In this document: piece after piece, positions 1-6,071 of the stretch
Position numbering within the stretch: position 1 is the first letter of the stretch
Layout: the number at the start of each line of letters is the position of its first letter
Origin: Candidatus Omnitrophota bacterium
GTDB taxonomy: Bacteria; Hinthialibacterota; Hinthialibacteria; Hinthialibacterales; JAKPRU01
Direction of reading: 5' to 3'
Assembly (NCBI GenBank): GCA_029568995.1
Contig: JAKPYU010000099.1
Location: 1-32,269, forward strand
DNA: 32,269 nt
Made by a program: the position numbers and the translations under genes
Notes under the pieces: model-generated
Seen by the model: the letters and a program-made list of their open reading frames with translations, nothing else
Database searches by the model: none
What the model was told of the DNA's origin: nothing

Positions 1-4
1 TCAT
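1..4 (-). CDS. Start of a minus-strand gene truncated by the window edge
   Basis: The complement reads a near-ideal Shine-Dalgarno GGAGGTG (complement of 11-17), a 6-nt spacer, then ATG at 4-2. Only the first codon and one further base lie inside the window, so no product can be named. The gene would be divergent from the nucleotidyltransferase gene at 132, leaving a shared upstream region of about 127 nt. What I see is only the SD and ATG pairing; that a gene follows is inference. Confidence 0.5.
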
Positions 5-92
5 TGTCTTCACCTCCGTTATACGATCTGGTTGAGATTGTAGAACATCAGTGGGATTTCGTCTTGCGTGGTCTGTATTCAGAGGCAGGCAA

Positions 93-101
93 TGTTAGAC
101 T
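93..101 (+). promoter_or_regulatory. Possible extended -10 promoter for the CCA-adding enzyme gene
   Basis: The string TGTTAGACT has the extended -10 form TGnTAnnnT and lies 30 nt before the ATG at 132. No good -35 hexamer sits 17 nt upstream. An almost identical TGCTAGACT lies 34 nt before the BlaI-like gene at 14747, which mildly supports both. Confidence 0.3.
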
Positions 102-131
102 CTGCAAGAGAGAGAATTTGAGGCGTGAACC

Positions 132-1541
132 ATGTCGATTCGATTTGATGTTTCGCATCTGTGCTCGTTTGTGACGGAGATCCGTGACCTCCTTGCGCCG
201 GAGCCGGTGTACCTGGTGGGGGGGATGGTCCGCGACAGTATCCTGGAGGGGTATCGGCGGGGCGAGGAGATCCCGGATCTGATTCACGGCGAGGATTGGG
301 ACCTGGCCACGCGATGCCGTCCCCGGACGGTTCTGGCGACACTGCGGTCTGCCGGGATCACCACCATTCCCGTTGGAATCGAGCATGGCACGGTGATGGC
401 TGTGCGCGAGCGCTTGAATGTCGAAATCACCACATTCCGCTCGGACGGCATTTACGAGGACGGAAGGCATTGCCAGGTCACCTTTGCCGATTCGATTGAA
501 GAAGACCTGGAGCGGCGCGATTTCACGATCAATGCGCTGGCGGTGGATCTGTCGTCCGGGGAGATTGTGGACCTGTTCAACGGCCTCGAAGACCTGCAGA
601 AAAACGTCATTCGGGCGGTTGGCGATCCCGACCGACGGTTTGCCGAGGATTATTTGCGGATGCTTCGTGCAACGCGCCTGGCCGCGAAAACGGAGGCCAC
701 CGTGGAGGCCAATACGCTGGAGGCCATTCGCCGTCACGCCTCCAAAATTCAGAACATATCGGCGGAACGGATTCATGATGAGCTGCTGAAATTGATGGGG
801 TACATGCGGCCATCGCATGGGCTTCTTCTGATGAAGGAAACCGGACTGATGCGGGAGATTCTGCCGGAACTGGAGGCCTGTTTCGGCGTAGAGCAGAATC
901 AATTCCATTCCGATGATGTCGGAATGCACTTGCTCAAGACAGCGGATGCAATTCACCCCCGGTATCCGCTGTTACGACTGATTGCGTTGTTTCACGACCT
1001 GGGAAAACCGGAGCGCAAGCGCTGGATGAAAGACCAGGGAGATTATGTCTTTTACGGTCACCAGTTCCCAAGCGCCGACAAAGCGGTGGAGATTATGAAC
1101 CGATTGCGGTTCCCGACTCGCGAGATCGACCTGGCGCGACGGATGATCGAGAACCACATGGTTCGGCTGGGACCGGAAGCCACGGCGAGTTCGATTCGTC
1201 GCCTGATGCGCCGCGTGGGCCGGGAGAATATCCGGTCATTCCTGCGAATTCGCATTGCCGATCGGAAAGCGAACGCGCTCAAAGGTCCCGGACTGGAACC
1301 GGGGCTGTATCATGTCATCCGAACTATCCGACGAATTGAGCGGGATATGGATGCGCTGAAGATCACGGACCTGGCCATCGGCGGAAAAGACCTGATCGAG
1401 ATGGGGCTGAAGCCGGGGCCGATTTTTTCAGAGATATTGCATATTCTATTGGAGCGGGTTCTGGACGATCCATCCCGCAACACACGGGAATGCCTGTTGC
1501 CGCTGGCGGATGAGATTGCGGGGGCGAAAGGAAGAGAATAA
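132..1541 (+). CDS. cca: CCA-adding enzyme / poly(A) polymerase family nucleotidyltransferase with HD domain
   Basis: This is a class II tRNA nucleotidyltransferase-type protein of 469 aa, expected to add or repair the 3' CCA of tRNAs in the cytoplasm. The nucleotidyltransferase head shows GGMVRD at residues 30-35 and a DxD metal motif as D55-W-D57, where DID or DLD is more usual. The family block RRDFTINALA is at 128-137 and EDYLRMLRATR at 172-182, followed by the helical RNA-binding body. A C-terminal HD phosphohydrolase domain is complete in appearance, with FHDLGKP (H288, D289), GHQ (H310) and ENH (H342), as in the E. coli-type CCA enzyme. Start choice: GAGG at 120-123 is 8 nt before the ATG. 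The stop codon directly abuts a GAC-type repeat. The family also includes poly(A) polymerases and A- or CC-adding enzymes, which I cannot separate by eye. Confidence 0.93.
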   Translation: MSIRFDVSHLCSFVTEIRDLLAPEPVYLVGGMVRDSILEGYRRGEEIPDLIHGEDWDLATRCRPRTVLATLRSAGITTIPVGIEHGTVMAVRERLNVEITTFRSDGIYEDGRHCQVTFADSIEEDLERRDFTINALAVDLSSGEIVDLFNGLEDLQKNVIRAVGDPDRRFAEDYLRMLRATRLAAKTEATVEANTLEAIRRHASKIQNISAERIHDELLKLMGYMRPSHGLLLMKETGLMREILPELEACFGVEQNQFHSDDVGMHLLKTADAIHPRYPLLRLIALFHDLGKPERKRWMKDQGDYVFYGHQFPSADKAVEIMNRLRFPTREIDLARRMIENHMVRLGPEATASSIRRLMRRVGRENIRSFLRIRIADRKANALKGPGLEPGLYHVIRTIRRIERDMDALKITDLAIGGKDLIEMGLKPGPIFSEILHILLERVLDDPSRNTRECLLPLADEIAGAKGRE

Positions 1542-1578
1542 GACCGATGGGACGAATGAGACCGATGGGGATTATCGG
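1542..1578. repeat. 9-nt-periodic GAC repeat directly after the cca stop codon
   Basis: Consecutive 9-mers GACCGATGG, GACGAATGA and GACCGATGG, then a degenerate unit, begin at the base after the TAA stop. The same phase-locked GAC pattern recurs at 3220-3259, 14536-14570, 19532-19570, 22070-22085 and 29145-29283, always between genes. Confidence 0.7.
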
Positions 1579-1605
1579 AGGGAGAGAGCAATGCGGGGTA
1601 GACAG

Positions 1606-1664
1606 ACCCTCACCCCAACCCTCTCCCGGAGGGAGAGGGAGAAGAAGGCGCTCTCCCCAGAGCG
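1606..1664. repeat. Dispersed palindromic repeat (CCTCACCCC family) plus small hairpin
   Basis: A CCTCACCCC lead is followed by a perfect 9-bp stem CCCTCTCCC (1619-1627) / GGGAGAGGG (1631-1639) with loop GGA. A second hairpin, CGCTCT (1649-1654) / AGAGCG (1659-1664) with loop CCCC, follows. The first palindrome is nearly identical to the one at 5979-6014. It fills the gap before the HtrA gene, so it would lie in that gene's 5' leader if transcription reads through from cca. Confidence 0.75.
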
Positions 1665-1740
1665 ATTAAGGAAAGAAGAGAGTGACTTGCAGGGCGCCGC
1701 TGAGATATCGTATTTCTGTAACTCCAGCACTCGGATATCC

Positions 1741-3219
1741 ATGATGCGAAGACTTGTTTTTGGCGTATCTGTTCTGTTTCTGATTTCGATTCCGTCTGTA
1801 TGGGCAGAACCGGATGCGGACATTCGGATGTTCGATGCCCGTGTTTTATCCAATTCCTTCGTATCGGCGATTGAGAAAGTGTCTCCGGCGGTTGTGAGTA
1901 TCAACGGAGAGCGGAAATTCAATTCGGAAGATCGTGAGAAGATCAACGGGATCATTCAGGAGCTGCCGGAGAGTTTTCGGGACATGCTGGACCTTATCCC
2001 GGACCGGCAGCGCTGGCAGGGTTCCGGGATGATGATTCGCGCGGATGGGCTGATTCTGACCAACTATCACGTGCTGGAGGGAGCCGAGAAACTGAGCGCA
2101 CAGTTCGCCGACGGGAGGGAGTTTCGAGGGGAAATTGCGGGACACGATCCCTATACCGATATTGCATTGCTGCAACTCGAAAACTGCCCCGGCGATCTGC
2201 CGACGGTGTCCCTGGGCGATTCCGATACGCTGCGGGTGGGGGAATGGGTGCTGGCAATCGGCAGTCCGTTCCGGCTGTTCGGAAGTGTCAGCGAGGGGAT
2301 TGTCAGCGCGAAGAATCGCACGGGCGAGGATGTCCCGCTGGACAACGAGAATCGCCTGTTTATGTACAAAGATTTCATTCAAACCACTGCCGCGATCAAT
2401 ATCGGTAACAGCGGGGGTCCCCTCATCAATCTCGATGGAGAGGTCATCGGAATCAATAACTCCATCCAGACTGCCGGAACCCAGGCGAATCTCGGCATCG
2501 GGTTTGCTATTCCGAGCAACATGGCGCGGTTTGTGGTCGAGAGCCTGTTGGCAAACGGGCATGTGGTTCGAGGCTGGCTGGGAGTGCAAATTGACTCGTT
2601 GAAGAATGCTCGCCTGGAGGACTGGGGAACACTTCAGGGCGCTTTGATTACGGATGTGCGCCCCAACACGCCCGCCGCACAAGCGGGGCTGGAAGTCGGG
2701 GATGTGATTGTCGCGTTCAACAGCCACAAGGTCGGCGGGGGACCTCAACTACAGAACCTGGTCACCCAGACACCTGTCGGGTCCACCGTGCTCGTTTCTG
2801 TTTTCCGAGATAAAGAGAAACTCGACTTGCAGGTGACTGTTGAGGAATTGCCCCGCTATCTCTTGACCGGAACTTCCGAATGGGAAGAGATTTTAATGGG
2901 CTTCGCGGTCGAAGAGTTGACCGACGCAAATCGCGAGAAATACGGTTACCCGGCAGAATCGCATGGTGTGGTGATTACCGAGATTCTCCCGGGCAGCCAT
3001 GCCGAGAAATCAGGCCTGCGGCCGGGCGATCTGATTCTTGAAATGAACGAGCCGACACCCGACAAGGATTCCTACATGGAACAAGTCGGCCAAGCGGCGA
3101 ATCGTGTCGCAGAGCGGAAAGAGATCACGCTGATTCTTCAAGTCGACCGCGCCGATGCAAAGGACGGATTCCCCCGATATGTCTCGGTGAAGGTGGAAGA
3201 TCCTCTCAAGCGCGAGTGA
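1741..3219 (+). CDS. HtrA/Deg-family periplasmic serine protease with two PDZ domains
   Basis: This is a trypsin-like protease and chaperone of the envelope, 492 aa from the chosen ATG. Residues 1-22 form a signal peptide with likely cleavage after VWA. The catalytic triad is H110 (NYHVLEGA), D140 (YTDIALL) and S224 (IGNSGGPL), so the protease looks active. PDZ domains lie roughly at 278-370 (GALITDVRPNTPAAQAGL) and 385-470 (GVVITEILPGSHAEKSGL), the usual DegP/DegQ order. The reading frame stays open back to 1510, but that extension is translated repeat sequence, and the signal peptide fixes the start at 1741 (or the adjacent ATG at 1744). No clear Shine-Dalgarno precedes it. The gene ends in CGCGAGTGA and a GAC repeat follows at once. 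Family-level function is secure; the specific Deg subtype is not. Confidence 0.93.
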   Translation: MMRRLVFGVSVLFLISIPSVWAEPDADIRMFDARVLSNSFVSAIEKVSPAVVSINGERKFNSEDREKINGIIQELPESFRDMLDLIPDRQRWQGSGMMIRADGLILTNYHVLEGAEKLSAQFADGREFRGEIAGHDPYTDIALLQLENCPGDLPTVSLGDSDTLRVGEWVLAIGSPFRLFGSVSEGIVSAKNRTGEDVPLDNENRLFMYKDFIQTTAAINIGNSGGPLINLDGEVIGINNSIQTAGTQANLGIGFAIPSNMARFVVESLLANGHVVRGWLGVQIDSLKNARLEDWGTLQGALITDVRPNTPAAQAGLEVGDVIVAFNSHKVGGGPQLQNLVTQTPVGSTVLVSVFRDKEKLDLQVTVEELPRYLLTGTSEWEEILMGFAVEELTDANREKYGYPAESHGVVITEILPGSHAEKSGLRPGDLILEMNEPTPDKDSYMEQVGQAANRVAERKEITLILQVDRADAKDGFPRYVSVKVEDPLKRE

Positions 3220-3259
3220 TGAATGGACCGAGTGGACACAGTGGACCTGGGAATACCGG
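3220..3259. repeat. GAC-type repeat insert flanked by a 13-bp direct duplication
   Basis: A 40-nt segment with GACCGAGTG and GACACAGTG 9-mers lies between two exact copies of CAAGCGCGAGTGA, at 3207-3219 (the last codons of the protease gene) and 3260-3272. This resembles an insertion with target duplication, or a slippage event, at the stop codon. Confidence 0.6.
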
Positions 3260-3278
3260 CAAGCGCGAGTGAGCGAAA

Positions 3279-4817
3279 TCAGTAGAACATATATTCTTGA
3301 ACTTCCGATGACTCTTCTACATGGACCAGGCCCCAGGCATAGGGGGTATCCCACGAGAAGAAATCCCCGGTCCAGAACCAACGATTTCCGAAGTATCCGC
3401 CTTCGCACAGGGTCAAATTGAATCGGAAGGAAGCACCGGGCGAAAAGATCTCTTGCGGCAGCATTTCACCGGCGATCATGGCCTGCCAGATACTTCTTGG
3501 TGGAGTCTCACGGAAATAGACCACCGCGCCGCCGACAAAAGGGTTGAATTGAGTTAAGGTAAACACGTGTGGGCCATAAGTCGCGTAATGCTCGTCCGTA
3601 AGTTCAATCTCCGAACGCAACTGGACATAAGGCCAGACCTCGCCGCTTTCGTTGCGGTAGAAATGTGCGTCAAATACGCGAGTCTTCTCGGAGGGCATGT
3701 ATTCCTCGACATCCGGTGAGATCATGATGGTCAGATTATCCGCCCCGCGATTGTCCCCCAGGGACCAACTGGGTCCTTCCGCATACCGTTCCTCCACATT
3801 CGCGAATTCGAATGCCAGGTAAAGTCCGTAGCGGGTGAGCACCACCTGAACGTCGCGGGATGGTTGATCACTGTCCGAAATAAGTGTGAACGTTGTTGCA
3901 TCGGTCCATTCCTGATCGAGGTCTCCTATCGACGGGTCTTCCGCTGCGAGTTTCAGGTATTTCGGACCGAAAACAGGCATGACCTTATTTCGTTCCTGAA
4001 ACCAGGCAATAGGGTGTTTCCAGAGAAGCCGTTCCTCGTTGCCGAGCAGAATTTCATCTCCGTCGAAACAGACGGATTCGCAGGTGCCAAATTGTCCGAA
4101 TGTGTTGTGAAACGGGGGATTTATCAGATCCGAAACTTGTGTGACCGTATACAGCGAAAGACCATGATACGAAAGCACGGCGAGCATCTGCTGTGCCGGA
4201 GAATACGCGGCGTCGGTGGGTCTGCCGGGCGTGCAGAGAAGGCCAATCTCCTCGGCCAGGGCGGTTTCACCGCTCGCTATCAGCGGGATTCGAAAAATTT
4301 TCGGCCATTGCGAGAGGAATTTGGAGGAAGCAAACGGCGGTTTCGTGATGGTGTACAACTCACCGTTAAGGAAGAAGAGGCCATTGCAGTCGTAGAGTTT
4401 TCCATCCGGGAATCGGAAAGACCGGACCTGGAAATCCTGAACCTGCGTGACTCCCGAAGCCGGTACCGGCAGAATCAGGATCTGATAATCTTTGTTTTCT
4501 TGATAAGCATTGTTCCCGATTGCGCCGATATAGAGATTCCCCTGTGAATCCGAAGTCATGGCCTCCCAGTCGTGGTTTTCGAGGCCGACAAACGTGACGG
4601 TTTGCAGGATTTGTCCCTCACTGTTGAATCGGCAGATCCATGGATCGTCATCGTTGAGACCCCAGTACTCCCCCGCTTGCGTGGCGGGTATCACGCCGGA
4701 GAATTCATCCATCAAAGGATCGGAAATGGAGGCGGTCGGCGTGAAATCGAGGGCTTGCGACGGCATCAGGCAAATGGGCAGAAGAATCGTGGTCATGAAG
4801 AGAACAAACGGTTTCAT
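3279..4817 (-). CDS. Exported beta-propeller-like protein with C-terminal CBM9-like domain
   Basis: This is a 512-aa protein with a clear signal peptide (residues 1-23, cleavage near SQA). Residues about 25-300 contain repeated short strands typical of a beta-propeller, such as YWGLNDDDPWICRFN, GNLYIGAIGNN, NGLFFLNGELYTI and GDEILLGNEERL. This resembles esterase-like or SdiA-regulated/NHL-type propellers. Residues about 300-512 resemble a CBM9-like beta-sandwich: DLDQEWTDAT, GLYLAFEFANVEERY, DNLTIMISPDVE and a late GAS-FRFNLTL stretch. Start choice: GAGGTG about 7 nt before the ATG. It is divergent from the PP-loop gene and convergent with the protease gene. A role in extracellular or periplasmic ligand or carbohydrate binding is inference; no catalytic residues can be named. 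Confidence 0.75.
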   Translation of the reverse strand: MKPFVLFMTTILLPICLMPSQALDFTPTASISDPLMDEFSGVIPATQAGEYWGLNDDDPWICRFNSEGQILQTVTFVGLENHDWEAMTSDSQGNLYIGAIGNNAYQENKDYQILILPVPASGVTQVQDFQVRSFRFPDGKLYDCNGLFFLNGELYTITKPPFASSKFLSQWPKIFRIPLIASGETALAEEIGLLCTPGRPTDAAYSPAQQMLAVLSYHGLSLYTVTQVSDLINPPFHNTFGQFGTCESVCFDGDEILLGNEERLLWKHPIAWFQERNKVMPVFGPKYLKLAAEDPSIGDLDQEWTDATTFTLISDSDQPSRDVQVVLTRYGLYLAFEFANVEERYAEGPSWSLGDNRGADNLTIMISPDVEEYMPSEKTRVFDAHFYRNESGEVWPYVQLRSEIELTDEHYATYGPHVFTLTQFNPFVGGAVVYFRETPPRSIWQAMIAGEMLPQEIFSPGASFRFNLTLCEGGYFGNRWFWTGDFFSWDTPYAWGLVHVEESSEVQEYMFY

Positions 4818-4883
4818 GGGGATTCACCTCAAGAATGTATCGTGAGGGAGATTGTATCCGGTTGCCTGGGGACGGGATAGGTG

Positions 4884-4912
4884 TTGGAGATCCTTCGGAA
4901 GACGCATAGGAT
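4884..4912 (+). promoter_or_regulatory. Possible sigma70-type promoter of the PP-loop gene
   Basis: TTGGAG (4884-4889), a 17-nt spacer and TAGGAT (4907-4912) place a start site near 4919. That gives a very short leader carrying the GGAGG at 4922-4926. Each hexamer matches consensus at 4 of 6 positions, so support is modest. Confidence 0.35.
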
Positions 4913-4933
4913 AGCCGTTCCGGAGGTTCCATG

Positions 4934-5941
4934 ATGGCCAACACAATTTCGGCGATTGGATTGATGTCCGGTGGGCTGGACAGCATTCTGGCGGTCCATC
5001 TCATGCACAATCTCGAAGTCTGTATGCACCTAGTGAGGTTCAAAGCAGCCTGCTGGCATTATGACCGGGAGAACAGCGAAACGCCGGACATACTGTCGAA
5101 ACAGCTGAAGCGGCTCGGACTGACGCTGCACGAGCCGGATATCACTGAGGAATACCTGGAGATTCTTCGATATCCCCGTCACGGCCGGGGATCGGCGTTC
5201 AACCCTTGTATCGACTGTAAGATTTTCATGCTTCGCAAAGCGAAAGAGATGATGCCGGAGTTCGGGGCGGAGTTTGTGTTCACCGGGGAGGTGATCGGGC
5301 AGCGCCCGATGTCGCAGAACCGAGACTCCATGAGAGTTGTGGAGCGGGAATCGGGGCTGGAGGGTCTTCTGCTGCGTCCGCTGTGTGCGCGATTGATGGA
5401 ACCGACTATCCCGGAGCGGACAGGGCGGATTGACCGAACGAGGCTGCTCCATATCAACGGCCGGTCCAGGCATGAGCAGCTGGCCCTGGCGAAAGAATGG
5501 GGGATTGAAGAGATCCCCCCGATAGGCGGCGGGTGCATCCTTACCGACCGGAATTTCGGAGCGAGAATGTTCGATCTGCTTGCGCATGACGAACTGAACT
5601 TGCCGAATATCCTTCTGGCAAAGGTGGGACGGCATTTCCGGCTGTCAGACAGAACAAAAGCCGTGGTGGGCCGGGACGAGAGAGAGAATCTACGAATCAC
5701 GGCATTAGCGGGACCGGAAGACCGTCTTATCGAGCTGGAGACTTTGAACGGGCCGACCACGATTCTGCGCGGAGAGATCGACAATGACGGCATTCTGCAG
5801 GCAGCGGCCCTGACCTGCCGTTACGCGCATGTTCCGCCGGACCAGAGCGCGAAAATCAGTGTCATCCAGCCGAATGGGGAGACAGAGACCCTGACCCTGG
5901 AGGGAGAGGTTGCGGGGAATGTGGATTTGAGGTTGCTGTGA
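4934..5941 (+). CDS. PP-loop ATPase, ThiI/MnmA-like tRNA sulfurtransferase
   Basis: This is a 335-aa cytoplasmic adenylating enzyme. The PP-loop SGGLDS is at residues 12-17. A CxxC (C92, C95 in NPCIDCK) is followed about 106 residues later by a third cysteine, C201, in GGGCILTD. The block GEVIGQRPMSQ is, as I recall, characteristic of a family often annotated as tRNA 2- or 4-thiouridine synthase-like. Residues after about 215 form a separate C-terminal domain that I cannot name with certainty. The CxxC plus distant Cys resembles both the MnmA catalytic pair and the three-cysteine [4Fe-4S] site of TtuA-type enzymes; which applies is open. Start choice: GGAGG at 4922-4926 is 7 nt from ATG 4934 but only 4 nt from ATG 4931, so I prefer 4934. 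It stands alone between a divergent and a convergent gene. Confidence 0.8.
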   Translation: MANTISAIGLMSGGLDSILAVHLMHNLEVCMHLVRFKAACWHYDRENSETPDILSKQLKRLGLTLHEPDITEEYLEILRYPRHGRGSAFNPCIDCKIFMLRKAKEMMPEFGAEFVFTGEVIGQRPMSQNRDSMRVVERESGLEGLLLRPLCARLMEPTIPERTGRIDRTRLLHINGRSRHEQLALAKEWGIEEIPPIGGGCILTDRNFGARMFDLLAHDELNLPNILLAKVGRHFRLSDRTKAVVGRDERENLRITALAGPEDRLIELETLNGPTTILRGEIDNDGILQAAALTCRYAHVPPDQSAKISVIQPNGETETLTLEGEVAGNVDLRLL

Positions 5942-5978
5942 GAAAAGGGCATTTGAAGTGGTAGCGCCACTCGAAGAC

Positions 5979-6014
5979 ACCCTCACCCCAACCCTCTCCC
6001 GGAGGGAGAGGGGG
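5979..6014. repeat. Dispersed palindromic repeat (CCTCACCCC family)
   Basis: CCTCACCCCAA is followed by CCCTCTCCC (5992-6000), loop GGA and GGGAGAGGG (6004-6012). It is almost identical to the copy at 1606-1640. It lies between convergent 3' ends. Confidence 0.8.
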
Positions 6015-6030
6015 AAGAGTAGGGATGTCT

Positions 6031-6064
6031 GGTGGGCTAGCCCGCAGACGGGCTTGAGCCCACC
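6031..6064. terminator. Strong nested hairpin between convergent genes; possible bidirectional terminator
   Basis: GGTGGGCT (6031-6038) pairs with AGCCCACC (6057-6064), and inside it AGCCCG (6039-6044) pairs with CGGGCT (6049-6054) around loop CAGA. The result is a 14-bp stem with only a 2-nt TG bulge. It sits between the stop codons of the PP-loop gene (5941) and the secreted IPT protein (6072). No U-tract follows on either strand, so intrinsic termination is not certain; it may equally be another dispersed repeat. Confidence 0.5.
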
Positions 6065-6071
6065 CTACGAA

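Noticed and set aside
48-956. Long minus-strand open frame opposite the cca gene
   Set aside because: Its translation has no recognisable domain and lies antisense to a strongly conserved nucleotidyltransferase; it is a shadow of high-GC codon usage.
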